Source of the DNA: Olleya sp. YS
Lineage (GTDB): Bacteria; Bacteroidota; Bacteroidia; Flavobacteriales; Flavobacteriaceae
Assembly: GCF_029760915.1 (NCBI RefSeq)
Contig: NZ_CP121685.1
Location: forward strand, 1-64,000
DNA: 64,000 nucleotides
Direction of reading: 5' to 3'
The translations under genes were made by a program, and so were the position numbers. Under the pieces are notes generated by a model. It ran no database searches and was not told where the DNA came from. It was given only the letters and a program-made list of their open reading frames with translations. Positions 31,322 to 40,747 of the stretch are shown here, one piece after another. Each line of letters starts with the position of its first letter. Position 1 is the first letter of the stretch.

Positions 31322-33514
31322 CTAATTAGCAACTTCACTAATAAACTTGATGCGATACAATCGTAATTCTTCATCATCATAATCACCATCAAATTCATCA
31401 ATAGCCACATCTATTTTATCTGTTTCAGACTCCATAAAATAATCATGTAACTCTTCTTGTTGGTCTTCGTCTAAAATATCGTTAATCCAATAATCAATAT
31501 TCAACTTAGTCCCAGAATAGACAATTGCTTCCATTTCTTTAATAAAAGCTGCCATTTCCATGCCTTTTGCAGAAGCGATATCCGTTAATGGTAGTTTTCG
31601 GTCAACATTTTGGATGATATATAATTTTAATCCAGAGTTGCTTCCAGTAGATTTAACGACTAAATCGTCTGGTCTAGTAATATCATTATCTTCTACGTAT
31701 TGACCTATAAGTTTTACAAAATCTTTACCATATTTTTTAGCTTTACCTTCTCCAACACCATGTACATTGGATAGTTCTTCAATTGTAGTTGGATATTTTA
31801 GTGCCATATCCTCTAAAGAAGGGTCTTGAAATATAACAAAAGGTGGTACACCTAATTTTTTAGCATTGGTTTTGCGTAGGTCTTTTAGCATTTTCATTAA
31901 TGCTTCATCCACTACTACTCCTCCACCCTTTTGAGCTGTTATGATGTTACTATCGGCATCGTCACCAAAATCATGATCTTTAGTCATCATAAACGATTCT
32001 GGTTTTTTAATAAAGTCTTTACCTTTAGGAGTTAATTTAATAACACCGTAAGTTTCTATATCTTTTTTAAGTAATCCTGCTACTAAGATTTGTCGTGTCA
32101 AAGCCATCCAATAGGATTTCTCTTTATCTTTTCCTTTACCAAAAAAGGGTTGGTCATCTGTTTTATGAGAGCTTATTAATGCATTAGACTTACCAACAAT
32201 AACATTAACTAACTCTTTTGCTTTATATTTTTCGTTTGTCGCATCAACTATTTCTAATACTAATTTAGCATCCTCTTTGGCTTCTTGTTTTTCTTTAGGA
32301 TGACGCATATTATCATCCATATCTCCACCTTCACCTGTTTCATTATCAAACTCTTCACCAAAATAGTGCAGTATAAATTTACGTCTTGAGATTGAGGTTT
32401 CCGCGAAAGCAACCACTTCTTGTAATAATGCGTGACCAATTTCTTGCTCTGCAACAGGCTTACCAGACATAAATTTTTCTAACTTTTCTATGTCTTTATA
32501 AGCATAATAGGCTAAACAATGACCTTCTCCTCCATCACGTCCAGCACGTCCAGTTTCTTGATAATAACTCTCTATGCTTTTTGGGATATCATGATGGATA
32601 ACAAAGCGAACGTCTGGCTTGTCAATTCCCATTCCAAAAGCAATGGTTGCTACTACAACGTCTATATCTTCCATCAAAAACATATCTTGATGACTAGATC
32701 GTTTTTTAGCATCTAAACCTGCATGATATGGCACAGCTTTAATCCCATTAACTTGCAAGACTTGAGCGAGTTCTTCCACACGTTTTCTACTTAAACAGTA
32801 GATTATACCAGATTTTCCTTCATGTTGTTTTACAAAACGAATAATATCTGAGTCTACTTGTTTGGTTTTAGGACGTATCTCGTAATATAAATTTGGTCTG
32901 TTAAATGATGCTTTAAAGGTATTAGCATCGTTCATACCTAAATTTTTCAAGATATCTTCTTGTACTTTAGGTGTTGCAGTTGCTGTTAACCCTATAATTG
33001 GAATATTATCGCCAATACGCTTAATTATAGATCTTAAATTACGGTATTCTGGTCTAAAATCATGTCCCCATTCACTAATACAATGGGCTTCATCAACAGC
33101 CATAAACGAGATTTTTACTGTTCGCAAAAATTCGACATTTTCTTCTTTAGTTAAAGATTCTGGAGCTACATACAATAGTTTAGTAATACCATTAGTAATG
33201 TCTGCTTTAACTTGTTTGACTTCAGTTTTATTTAAAGAAGAATTTAATACATGTGCTACACCATTTTCATTTGAGACACCTCGTATGGCATCTACCTGAT
33301 TTTTCATCAGTGCAATTAAAGGCGATACTACTATAGCTGTACCGTCTTGCATTAAAGCTGGAAGTTGGTAGCATAAGCTTTTACCACCTCCTGTTGGCAT
33401 AATTACAAATGTATTTTTTTGTTCTAGGATACTTTTTATAACTTGTTCTTGAAGACCTTTAAACTCGTCAAAACCAAAGTATTTTTTTAGTGCTGAATGC
33501 AAATCGCTTTTCAC
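31322..33514 (-). CDS. recQ: RecQ-family ATP-dependent DNA helicase
   Basis: RecQ unwinds DNA 3' to 5' in recombination and fork repair. The 730-residue protein has Walker A in PTGGGKSLCYQLPA (near residue 41), the DEAH box in VDEAHCISEWGHDFRPEY, and the C-terminal helicase motifs GIIYCLSRKRVEELA and VIHHDIPKSIESYYQETGRAGRDG. A zinc-binding/winged-helix region follows (RRKFILHYFGEEF). In place of the usual four-Cys zinc finger that follows the helicase core, few cysteines are visible, a possible divergence. An HRDC-like domain is near 560-640 (FQDPSLEDMALKYPTTIEELSNVHGVGEGKAKKYG). Its VAFAE codons share a 15-mer with dapF. Confidence 0.95.
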   Translation of the reverse strand: MKSDLHSALKKYFGFDEFKGLQEQVIKSILEQKNTFVIMPTGGGKSLCYQLPALMQDGTAIVVSPLIALMKNQVDAIRGVSNENGVAHVLNSSLNKTEVKQVKADITNGITKLLYVAPESLTKEENVEFLRTVKISFMAVDEAHCISEWGHDFRPEYRNLRSIIKRIGDNIPIIGLTATATPKVQEDILKNLGMNDANTFKASFNRPNLYYEIRPKTKQVDSDIIRFVKQHEGKSGIIYCLSRKRVEELAQVLQVNGIKAVPYHAGLDAKKRSSHQDMFLMEDIDVVVATIAFGMGIDKPDVRFVIHHDIPKSIESYYQETGRAGRDGGEGHCLAYYAYKDIEKLEKFMSGKPVAEQEIGHALLQEVVAFAETSISRRKFILHYFGEEFDNETGEGGDMDDNMRHPKEKQEAKEDAKLVLEIVDATNEKYKAKELVNVIVGKSNALISSHKTDDQPFFGKGKDKEKSYWMALTRQILVAGLLKKDIETYGVIKLTPKGKDFIKKPESFMMTKDHDFGDDADSNIITAQKGGGVVVDEALMKMLKDLRKTNAKKLGVPPFVIFQDPSLEDMALKYPTTIEELSNVHGVGEGKAKKYGKDFVKLIGQYVEDNDITRPDDLVVKSTGSNSGLKLYIIQNVDRKLPLTDIASAKGMEMAAFIKEMEAIVYSGTKLNIDYWINDILDEDQQEELHDYFMESETDKIDVAIDEFDGDYDDEELRLYRIKFISEVAN

Positions 33515-33589
33515 TAGATATAACTTACGTATTAAATTAATTATTTACACTTACATACTTTAGGCACACAAATAAATAGTTGCTAAGAA

Positions 33590-33623
33590 TTGAATTCCCC
33601 TCCCAATTTTTTCGCTAAATTTG
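33590..33623 (+). promoter_or_regulatory. Bacteroidota promoter for the KdsD-like/tatC unit
   Basis: TTG at 33590-33592 and the exact -7 box TAAATTTG at 33616-33623 are separated by 23 nt. Transcription would start near 33630, about 80 nt before the TTG start codon at 33712. Confidence 0.6.
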
Positions 33624-33711
33624 TTGCCATTAAGAATCTATAAAACTGTAGTTGTTTTTAGATTAAGACTAAAGATACTAAAATCTTTATAAACCAAAAA
33701 AATTAAAGACA

Positions 33712-34677
33712 TTGAAAACTAAAGCGTCCATTATTAATAGCGCAATCGAAACTATTAAACTAGAAGGACAGTCTATACTTAACCTTTCAACATTAATTGA
33801 TAATGATTTTGCAGAAGCTGTAGAACTTATCTACAATTCTAAAGGACGTGTCATAATTACAGGGATTGGTAAAAGTGCAATTATTGCTACCAAAATAGTG
33901 GCTACGCTTAATTCTACTGGGACACCAGCTGTATTTATGCACGCTGCAGATGCCATACATGGTGACTTAGGATTGATTTTGGAAGATGATGTAGTAATCT
34001 GTATTTCTAAAAGTGGAAACACACCAGAAATTAAAGTTTTGGTGCCTTTAATTAAAAATGCTGAAAATAAAATGATTGCCATTACTGGTAATAAAGATTC
34101 CTTTTTAGGGCAACAAGCCGATTTTGTTTTAAATGCGTTTGTACAGAAAGAAGCTTGTCCTAATAATTTAGCACCTACAACCAGTACCACAGCACAACTC
34201 GTCCTTGGTGATGCATTAGCTGTTAGTTTATTAGAATTACGTGGTTTTTCAAGTAAAGATTTTGCAAAATATCATCCTGGTGGTGCCTTAGGTAAAAAGT
34301 TATACTTAAGAGTACATGATATATCTTCTGTTAATATGAAACCTGAAGTAGCTTTGGACACCAATATCAAACAAGTTATTGTAGAGATTTCAGAAAAAAT
34401 GCTAGGCGTCACAGCTGTTACTGAAAACAACAAGATTGTTGGAATTATTACCGATGGTGATTTGCGTCGTATGCTAAGTAAAGTTGATGATTTTAGTCAA
34501 TTAACTGCTAAAGATATTATGAGTGCCAACCCTAAGCGCATAGAGGAAGACGCTATGGCTATAGACGCTATGGAAGTGTTGGAAACGTATGGGATATCTC
34601 AATTATTAGTCGAAAAAGAAGGTCTTTATGCTGGTGTCGTACATGTACATGATTTAATTAGAGAAGGGATTTTATAA
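33712..34677 (+). CDS. kdsD: D-arabinose-5-phosphate isomerase (KdsD/KpsF family)
   Basis: The enzyme makes arabinose 5-phosphate for Kdo, the inner lipopolysaccharide sugar. The 321-residue protein has an SIS domain (residues about 40-190) with ITGIGKSAIIATKIVATLNSTGTPAVFMHAADAIHGDLGLI, CISKSGNTPEIKVL and CPNNLAPTTSTTAQLVLGDALAV. Two CBS domains follow from about 205. The start is TTG in ATTGAAAA. Its stop overlaps the tatC start by one base. LptB, which exports LPS, is encoded nearby. Confidence 0.95.
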   Translation: MKTKASIINSAIETIKLEGQSILNLSTLIDNDFAEAVELIYNSKGRVIITGIGKSAIIATKIVATLNSTGTPAVFMHAADAIHGDLGLILEDDVVICISKSGNTPEIKVLVPLIKNAENKMIAITGNKDSFLGQQADFVLNAFVQKEACPNNLAPTTSTTAQLVLGDALAVSLLELRGFSSKDFAKYHPGGALGKKLYLRVHDISSVNMKPEVALDTNIKQVIVEISEKMLGVTAVTENNKIVGIITDGDLRRMLSKVDDFSQLTAKDIMSANPKRIEEDAMAIDAMEVLETYGISQLLVEKEGLYAGVVHVHDLIREGIL

Positions 34678-35513
34678 TGGCAAAGAAAGATGTAAATGAG
34701 ATGTCGTTTTTAGATCATCTCGAAGATTTAAGATGGCATTTAATTAGAATAGTTACAGCAGTAGTTATTTGCGGAATCATAGCGTTTTGTTTCCCAAGTT
34801 TTATTTTTGATACTATTTTATTTGCGCCTCAGAAAATGTCTTTTCCAACCTATCAATGGTTGTGTAATTTGTCTCAATTCTTTGGAATAAACGATATTAG
34901 TTTTTGTGCAGACGCCTTTCCGTTTATCATTCAAAACCGCGAAATGGCTGGACAATTTTCTATTCATATCTGGACTTCTATTTATACAGGTTTTATTGTT
35001 GCCTTTCCATATATTATTTATCAATTATGGCATTTTATTAGTCCTGGATTAACTGCTAAAGAAAGAAAAACTTCAACTGGATTTATTATTATTTCATCAT
35101 TGCTGTTTTTTATGGGTGTATTATTTGGTTATTACATAATCACACCTTTATCTATTAATTTCTTAGGAACATATTCTGTAAGTGCAGAAGTGTCCAATGA
35201 GATAGACATTTCATCCTACGTAGGTTTAGTAAGAGCTGCAGTTTTAGCGTCAGGAATTATCTTCGAGTTGCCTATCCTTATTTATTTTTTAGCAAAGGTA
35301 GGATTAGTTACTGCAGAGTTTTTACGCAAATACCGCAAATTTGCATTAGTCATTGTATTAATACTGTCTGCAATAATCACGCCTCCAGATGTAGCCAGTC
35401 AAATTATAGTAGCAATTCCTGTGTTGATTTTATATGAAATCAGTATTCATATTGCTAGAATAGTAGTAAAAAGAGATTTAAAAAAACAGAATAAACATGT
35501 CAGACCAAGTTAA
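34677..35513 (+). CDS. tatC: Twin-arginine translocase subunit TatC
   Basis: TatC is the receptor of the folded-protein export pathway in the inner membrane. The 278-residue protein has six predicted helices and the start MSFLDHLEDLRWHLIRI, with the conserved E-L/H-E-L-R-like entry site. PFIIYQLWHFISPGLTAKERK is the well-known first cytoplasmic-loop pattern. It has a Bacteroidota-type long first periplasmic loop (residues about 35-105, with CNLSQFFGINDISFCADAFPF). It is translationally coupled to kdsD and overlaps the next gene by 17 nt. Confidence 0.96.
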   Translation: MAKKDVNEMSFLDHLEDLRWHLIRIVTAVVICGIIAFCFPSFIFDTILFAPQKMSFPTYQWLCNLSQFFGINDISFCADAFPFIIQNREMAGQFSIHIWTSIYTGFIVAFPYIIYQLWHFISPGLTAKERKTSTGFIIISSLLFFMGVLFGYYIITPLSINFLGTYSVSAEVSNEIDISSYVGLVRAAVLASGIIFELPILIYFLAKVGLVTAEFLRKYRKFALVIVLILSAIITPPDVASQIIVAIPVLILYEISIHIARIVVKRDLKKQNKHVRPS

Positions 35514-35844
35514 AGACTTTAACGACTATCGTGCTAAGATGAACGACAAAATTCTTAGCGATAATAACAAAATAATCAAACGTATTTTTAATCTAGACAC
35601 CAATGCATTTACCGAAGGTGCTTTAGACGTTAAAACTAAAGAATTGTTAGGCTTAGTAGCCTCAACCGTTTTACGTTGTGACGATTGCGTTAAATACCAT
35701 CTAGAATCAAGCTTTAAGCAAGGTTTATCTAAAGCAGAAGTTATGGAAACCTTAAGCATAGCTACGTTAATTGGTGGTACTATAGTTATTCCTCATTTAA
35801 GACGTGCTTACGAGTATTGGGAAGCATTAGAAGCACAAGGTTAA
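35497..35844 (+). CDS. Carboxymuconolactone decarboxylase/AhpD-like protein
   Basis: The 115-residue single-domain protein has the AhpD-fold CxxC as RCDDCVKYHLESSFKQGLSKAEVMETLSIA, then GGTIVIPHLRRAYEYWEAL. The CxxC and downstream His suggest thiol redox or peroxidase activity rather than true decarboxylation. It overlaps tatC by 17 nt. Substrate and partner are unknown; a link to peroxide defence is a family-level inference. Confidence 0.9.
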   Translation: MSDQVKDFNDYRAKMNDKILSDNNKIIKRIFNLDTNAFTEGALDVKTKELLGLVASTVLRCDDCVKYHLESSFKQGLSKAEVMETLSIATLIGGTIVIPHLRRAYEYWEALEAQG

Positions 35845-35919
35845 ACTTTACATAAAATAATAGTCCTATTTTAATAGTTATATCTAAATGACTATTTTTA
35901 GCACAATTAAACACACCAC

Positions 35920-36660
35920 ATGAAGCTTAGAGCCGAACATTTAATGAAGTCCTATAATGGACGTAAAGTTGTAAAAGACGTCTCTCTTGAGGTTAATCAA
36001 GGAGAAATTGTAGGATTATTAGGTCCAAATGGAGCTGGTAAAACCACATCGTTTTATATGATTGTTGGTTTAATTAAGCCTAATGGTGGGCAAATATTTT
36101 TGGATAATACAGAAATTACTAAATATCCAATGTACAAGCGTGCACAAAATGGTATTGGTTACTTAGCACAGGAAGCATCTGTATTTAGAAAACTAAGTAT
36201 TGAAGATAATATTTTAAGTGTTTTACAACTAACGAAGCTTAGTAAAAAGGAGCAATTACACCGAATGGAGTCTTTGATTGAAGAATTCAGTTTAGGACAC
36301 ATTAGAAAAAACAGAGGTGATTTATTGTCTGGTGGTGAGCGTCGTCGTACAGAAATTGCACGTGCTTTAGCCACAAATCCTAGTTTTATTTTATTAGATG
36401 AACCCTTTGCAGGAGTTGATCCAGTTGCAGTAGAAGATATTCAACGTATAGTCGCACAATTAACCAAAAAGAATATTGGTATTTTAATTACAGACCACAA
36501 CGTACAAGAAACTTTAGCTATTACAGATAGAACCTATTTAATGTTTGAAGGAAGCATCCTAAAGGCAGGAGAACCTGAAGAATTGGCTAACGATGAAATG
36601 GTACGTAAAGTGTACTTAGGACAAAATTTTGAGTTGCGTAAAAAGAAGATTAGAGAATAG
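35920..36660 (+). CDS. lptB: LPS export ABC transporter ATPase LptB
   Basis: LptB powers extraction of lipopolysaccharide from the inner membrane with LptFG. The 246-residue ATPase has Walker [10 protein letters not shown] (residues about 34-42), signature [16 protein letters not shown], Walker [20 protein letters not shown] and the H-loop [17 protein letters not shown]. The string AGVDP and the tail [13 protein letters not shown] are LptB-specific. It is preceded by a 75-nt gap with a weak dyad and followed by a bidirectional terminator. Confidence 0.96.
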   Translation: MKLRAEHLMKSYNGRKVVKDVSLEVNQGEIVGLLGPNGAGKTTSFYMIVGLIKPNGGQIFLDNTEITKYPMYKRAQNGIGYLAQEASVFRKLSIEDNILSVLQLTKLSKKEQLHRMESLIEEFSLGHIRKNRGDLLSGGERRRTEIARALATNPSFILLDEPFAGVDPVAVEDIQRIVAQLTKKNIGILITDHNVQETLAITDRTYLMFEGSILKAGEPEELANDEMVRKVYLGQNFELRKKKIRE

Positions 36661-36682
36661 TACTAATAATTCACTACCTCAT

Positions 36683-36721
36683 AAAAAAAATCCCAATTGA
36701 AATTCAATTGGGATTTTTTTT
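36683..36721. terminator. Bidirectional intrinsic terminator between lptB and terC
   Basis: An A-run, the long stem AATCCCAATTGA/TCAATTGGGATT and a T-run. Its last bases touch the stop codon of the minus-strand TerC-like gene, which begins at 36720. Confidence 0.92.
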
Positions 36722-37550
36722 ATGACAACTTATCTTTCTTAGTATCTTTCATCATTGCTTTCTGCTCTGCCAAAATCTTTCTTTGATAACGACCTTGTAC
36801 AACATCTGTTATCACTAATATAGCAATCACAAAGTAGAAGGTTGTTTTACTCATTGATTCTATTGGGTTGCCAAATAACTTTAAATGTGCTAAGTGACCA
36901 CCTTCAGTGACTAACATAATTCCTACTATAAATAGGATAAATAAGCCAAGGACTTCGTACATTCTGTTTTTTGCTAAAAACACTGAAATTCTATCTGCTA
37001 AAAACAACATTAATAACCCACTAATAACAATAGCTATTGCCATGACAATGAAAGCAGTTGTGCTATTTTCAATATCGCTAGTTAATCCAATTGCTGCTAA
37101 AATAGAATCGAATGAAAATACTAAATTCATAATAACTATACTAGTAATTACTGCATTGGCAGATTTTCTACTTTTACCATCACCTTCAATATCATGATCT
37201 AAATCAGGAGCACCAATCATGTGCCAAATTTCTTTTATAGCAGTATAAATTATAAATCCACCACCAGCAAGCACAATTAGACTATGTCCATTAAATTCAA
37301 AGGATGCAACGTCTCCAATTTCTCCAGTTAAAAAAGAAAATGGCTCTTGAAAAAAACCAATGATTCTAACCAATACAAATAGTAAAACTATTCTTAAAAC
37401 AATAGCGATTAAAATCCCCTTTTTTCTAACCCCTTTTTGATCGGCTTCTGGTGCTTTTTTGGACTCTAAAGAAATATATAACAGGTTATCAAAGCCTAAA
37501 ACAGCTTGTAATAAAATAAGCATTAGTAATGTAAAAACAACTTCTAACAT
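36720..37550 (-). CDS. TerC-family integral membrane protein
   Basis: The 276-residue protein has seven to eight predicted membrane helices. The start VVFTLLMLILLQAVLGFDNLLYISLESKKAP includes the TerC-type acidic helix, and a second acidic helix contains NLVFSFDSILAAIG. The two FD-containing helices are the presumed metal path. TerC homologues are linked to tellurite resistance, manganese export and protein secretion; which applies here is not clear. The stop touches the terminator. It lies 9 nt behind pssA. Confidence 0.9.
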   Translation of the reverse strand: MLEVVFTLLMLILLQAVLGFDNLLYISLESKKAPEADQKGVRKKGILIAIVLRIVLLFVLVRIIGFFQEPFSFLTGEIGDVASFEFNGHSLIVLAGGGFIIYTAIKEIWHMIGAPDLDHDIEGDGKSRKSANAVITSIVIMNLVFSFDSILAAIGLTSDIENSTTAFIVMAIAIVISGLLMLFLADRISVFLAKNRMYEVLGLFILFIVGIMLVTEGGHLAHLKLFGNPIESMSKTTFYFVIAILVITDVVQGRYQRKILAEQKAMMKDTKKDKLS

Positions 37551-37559
37551 AGTATAAGA

Positions 37560-38309
37560 TTAGTTAATATTATTAAATAAGGATAGTAAAATATATAAGG
37601 CAATAATAATTGGTATGGCTGCAAAATGCAAGACAATTAATAGCACGATACTTAAAATAATAAAGATGTAACGGACTGCATTAGTCTTAAACGACCAATC
37701 TTTAAATTTTAAAGCAAATAGTTTTATAGGTGAGTTTAATAAGTAACAACTCGTTAAAGTTAGAGCAATTAAAAACCACTTGTTTAATATTGTTGCGTTA
37801 ATTAAATCGTTATTCTGAAACTCTAAAATTAAAGGCAGAGATAAAATTAGCAAGGCGTTTGCAGGTGTTGGCAAGCCTTTAAAGTAGCTTTGTTGGTCTT
37901 CGTCTAAATTAAAACGTGCTAACCTGTAAGCAGATGCTAACGTAATAAATAATCCAATAAAGGGTAACAAATTTAACTTATAACCACTCCATTGCATAGT
38001 TTCTGACCATTCACTTACAGGTGTTATAGCTTTGCTATTACTAGCTAACTCTAATAACTTAAACATGATAATTCCAGGCACCAAACCGCTAGTTACCATA
38101 TCGGCCAAGCTATCTAACTGTAAACCTAGCTCACTTTGGACTTTTAATTTTCTAGCTAATAGACCATCAAAAAAATCAAAGAAAATACCTAAAAACACAA
38201 AAAAAGCAGCAAACACAAAATGGTTATTGACTGCAAAGATGACTGCCACACTTCCGCAGAATAAATTTAGAAGTGTTACAAAATTTGGTATAAAAGCTTT
38301 AATAGTCAT
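37560..38309 (-). CDS. pssA: CDP-diacylglycerol-serine O-phosphatidyltransferase
   Basis: PssA makes phosphatidylserine, the precursor of phosphatidylethanolamine. The 249-residue membrane protein has the CDP-alcohol phosphotransferase motif D-G-x2-A-R-x8-G-x3-D-x3-D, seen here in FFDGLLARKLKVQSELGLQLDSLADM. The start IPNFVTLLNLFCGSVAVIFA is also typical of PssA. About six to eight membrane helices follow. It precedes the TerC-like gene by 9 nt, so the two are probably co-transcribed. Confidence 0.95.
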   Translation of the reverse strand: MTIKAFIPNFVTLLNLFCGSVAVIFAVNNHFVFAAFFVFLGIFFDFFDGLLARKLKVQSELGLQLDSLADMVTSGLVPGIIMFKLLELASNSKAITPVSEWSETMQWSGYKLNLLPFIGLFITLASAYRLARFNLDEDQQSYFKGLPTPANALLILSLPLILEFQNNDLINATILNKWFLIALTLTSCYLLNSPIKLFALKFKDWSFKTNAVRYIFIILSIVLLIVLHFAAIPIIIALYILLSLFNNIN

Positions 38310-38431
38310 TAGTTAGTTTTTTGTAAAAATAGCAAAGTATTTTGGTCTATTCCAAACACTAAACAATATAGTATTAAAATTGAAGTTTAATATATAGAAA
38401 AATTATAGCATCTTTGTAAAAAAAATTGACA

Positions 38432-39502
38432 TTGAAAATACGCTTACTAGCTTTTTTATTACTGAGCACGTCCATAAGTATAGCTCAAACTACACGTAAA
38501 TATTCTAACGAATTTATGAATATTGGCGTGGATGCAGCTGCATTAGGTATGAGTAATGCTGTTGTTGCACGAAGCAGCGACGTTAATTCTGGTTATTGGA
38601 ATCCTGCTGGATTAATAAACTTAGAAGACAACCAGTTAGCCTTAATGCACTCTAGCTACTTTGCAAATATTGCTAATTACGACTATGCTGCATTCGCTAT
38701 GCCATTAGATGACAGGAGTGCTTTTGGAATCTCTTTGATACGTTTTGCGGTTGATGATATTTTAGACACTACACAATTAATTGACGAACAAGGAAATGTA
38801 AACTATGATAGAATCAGCTTGTTTTCTACTGCAGATTACGGGTTAACGTTTTCGTATTCTAGAGATTTACCTATTGAAGGTTTAAGCTACGGAGTCAATG
38901 CCAAAATTATTAGACGTATTATTGGAGATTTTGCTTCAAGTTGGGGTTTTGGGTTAGATGCTGCCATTCAATTTGAAAGTAACAATAATTGGAAGTTTGG
39001 TATCATGGCTCGAGATATAACAACCACTTTTAATGCTTGGAATATTGATGAAGACGAATTTGCTAAAGTGCAAAACGCTGTTGAAGGACAAAACCAAGAA
39101 TTACCTGAAACTACAGAAATCACCATACCTAAGCTGCAAATTGGTGTGGCTAAATTATACCGTTTTCATTACGATTATACATTGGAAGCCGAGTTAGATT
39201 TAAATGTTAGATTCGAGCAGAATAACGATATTCTATCCTCCTCTTTTGCAAGTATTAATCCAGCTTTAGGATTTGAATTTGGGTATTTAGATATGATTTA
39301 TTTAAGAACTGGAGTTGGTAATTTTCAAAACGAATTACAGTTTGATAACTCGGAAGATTTGACCTTTCAGCCTAGCTTTGGTGTAGGTTTTAAATATAAG
39401 GGTATTCAAGTGGATTATGCTTTTACAGATATTGGCGACCAAAGTGTCGCTTTATACTCTAATGTGTTTTCTTTAAAACTTGATTTTAGTGTGTTTAGAT
39501 AA
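38432..39502 (+). CDS. PorV/PorQ-family outer-membrane beta-barrel protein
   Basis: The 356-residue protein has a signal peptide ending near SIAQT. It fits the PorV/PorQ family, with NIGVDAAALGMSNAVVARSSDVNSGYWNPAGLI and alternating beta strands to the end. PorV is a type IX secretion shuttle, but several paralogues of unknown role exist in flavobacteria. I cannot tell which this is. A TTG at 38426 also reads in frame; the second TTG at 38432 in ATTGAAAA matches three other TTG starts in the window and is preferred. A CATCTTTG box lies at 38409-38416. The Lnb gene follows 14 nt later. Confidence 0.88.
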   Translation: MKIRLLAFLLLSTSISIAQTTRKYSNEFMNIGVDAAALGMSNAVVARSSDVNSGYWNPAGLINLEDNQLALMHSSYFANIANYDYAAFAMPLDDRSAFGISLIRFAVDDILDTTQLIDEQGNVNYDRISLFSTADYGLTFSYSRDLPIEGLSYGVNAKIIRRIIGDFASSWGFGLDAAIQFESNNNWKFGIMARDITTTFNAWNIDEDEFAKVQNAVEGQNQELPETTEITIPKLQIGVAKLYRFHYDYTLEAELDLNVRFEQNNDILSSSFASINPALGFEFGYLDMIYLRTGVGNFQNELQFDNSEDLTFQPSFGVGFKYKGIQVDYAFTDIGDQSVALYSNVFSLKLDFSVFR

Positions 39503-39516
39503 GTTATCTTTGTAGT

Positions 39517-40689
39517 ATGACCTTAGTATTACGTTTATTCTTTTTATTTCTAGTTTCTACCAGTTTTTCTCAAACATTACCTTTATCTGAAGATAGTACT
39601 GTTAGTGTCATAACTTTTGGTCCAGGTAGCAATTTAAATGATGCTTTTGGACATAATGCTATCCGTATTAAATCTCGTTTTTTTGATAGAGCTTATGACT
39701 TTGGTCGATATAACTTTGATGACCCAAATTTTTATCTAAATTTTGCTCAAGGGAAATTAAAATATCTTCAAGGAAAAACAAACTATCAAGGTTTCATTAC
39801 TTCATACATCAATGATGACAGAACTATTATAGAACAACAATTAAATCTAACAACTTCACAAAAACAACAATTATATAATTACTTAGAAGCCAACTATAAG
39901 AAAAATGAAGGCGCCTATTTATATGACTTTTTTTATGATAATTGTGCTACCAAAATTAGAGATATAATTGAAACGACTTTAAACGGAAATTTAAATTACA
40001 ATTTACCTAAAGACTACAAAGACCAAACATTTAGGACATTAATTGATAAACACCTACATTGGAATACTTGGGGAAGTTTTGGAATTGACATTGCACTTGG
40101 TTCCATAATTGACAGAGAGGCTACTCCTAGAGAACAGCTATTTTTACCTGAAAAAATTTATCAATTTTTTGAAGTTGCGACTTTAAAAAATTCTGGAGAA
40201 AAATTAGTTAGCAACACCAAGGTTATTTACACTAAAGAAGGAGTTAATGAAAACAAGCAAGCCAATTTTTTAATAAGCCCTCTATTTACAATATTGATAA
40301 TTTCTGCAATTATTATTTTTTTAACTTACAAAGACTTTAAAAACAAAAAAAGAACTAAATGGTTAGATCTTATTGTTTTTATATTAACTGGATTGGTTGG
40401 ATTGGTTTTATTTTTATTGTGGTTTGCTACGGATCACACAGGTACAGCTTATAACTATAATTTATTATGGGCTTTTCCTTTAAGTTTATTTTGCGTGTTA
40501 CAATTATTAAAAGTCAATCCTAAAAAATGGTTTATTGGGTATATTAAATTTTTGATTTTAATGCTATGTCTAATGTCATTACATTGGACTATTGGTGTGC
40601 AACGCTTTGCTCCTGCTTTAATTCCTTTAGTATTTACTCTGTCTGTTAGATATGTGTTTTTGTTGAATTATTTCAAGAAAACTGCATAG
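39517..40689 (+). CDS. DUF4105/Lnb-type lipoprotein N-acyltransferase (putative)
   Basis: The 390-residue protein has an N-terminal signal or anchor (residues 1-18). A periplasmic domain contains SVITFGPGSNLNDAFGHNAIRIKSR, with a candidate His, and YLYDFFYDNCATKIRDII, with a candidate Cys. After a linker, five membrane helices occupy about 250-385. This layout is that of DUF4105 proteins, recently named Lnb as Bacteroidota lipoprotein N-acyltransferase. The His/Cys assignment and activity are inferred from family knowledge. It lies 14 nt behind the PorV-like gene. Confidence 0.85.
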   Translation: MTLVLRLFFLFLVSTSFSQTLPLSEDSTVSVITFGPGSNLNDAFGHNAIRIKSRFFDRAYDFGRYNFDDPNFYLNFAQGKLKYLQGKTNYQGFITSYINDDRTIIEQQLNLTTSQKQQLYNYLEANYKKNEGAYLYDFFYDNCATKIRDIIETTLNGNLNYNLPKDYKDQTFRTLIDKHLHWNTWGSFGIDIALGSIIDREATPREQLFLPEKIYQFFEVATLKNSGEKLVSNTKVIYTKEGVNENKQANFLISPLFTILIISAIIIFLTYKDFKNKKRTKWLDLIVFILTGLVGLVLFLLWFATDHTGTAYNYNLLWAFPLSLFCVLQLLKVNPKKWFIGYIKFLILMLCLMSLHWTIGVQRFAPALIPLVFTLSVRYVFLLNYFKKTA

Positions 40690-40747
40690 CTTTTTTAATC
40701 GATAAGTTACCAGAATAAATTTTATACTCAACACTGTTGACTACTAA

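Noticed and set aside
33831-34190. 119-codon open frame on the minus strand within the KdsD-like gene
   Set aside because: It lies completely opposite a gene with clear SIS-domain motifs, has no recognisable domain, and reflects codon bias of the real gene.
35859-35896. Dyad AATAGTC/GACTATT before lptB as a terminator
   Set aside because: Only 7 bp, AT-rich, with a 24-nt loop and a short T-run. Too weak to call a terminator.
36907-37197. 96-codon open frame on the plus strand opposite the TerC-like gene
   Set aside because: Lys/Asn/Ile-rich antisense shadow of a membrane protein gene, with no promoter or family signature.
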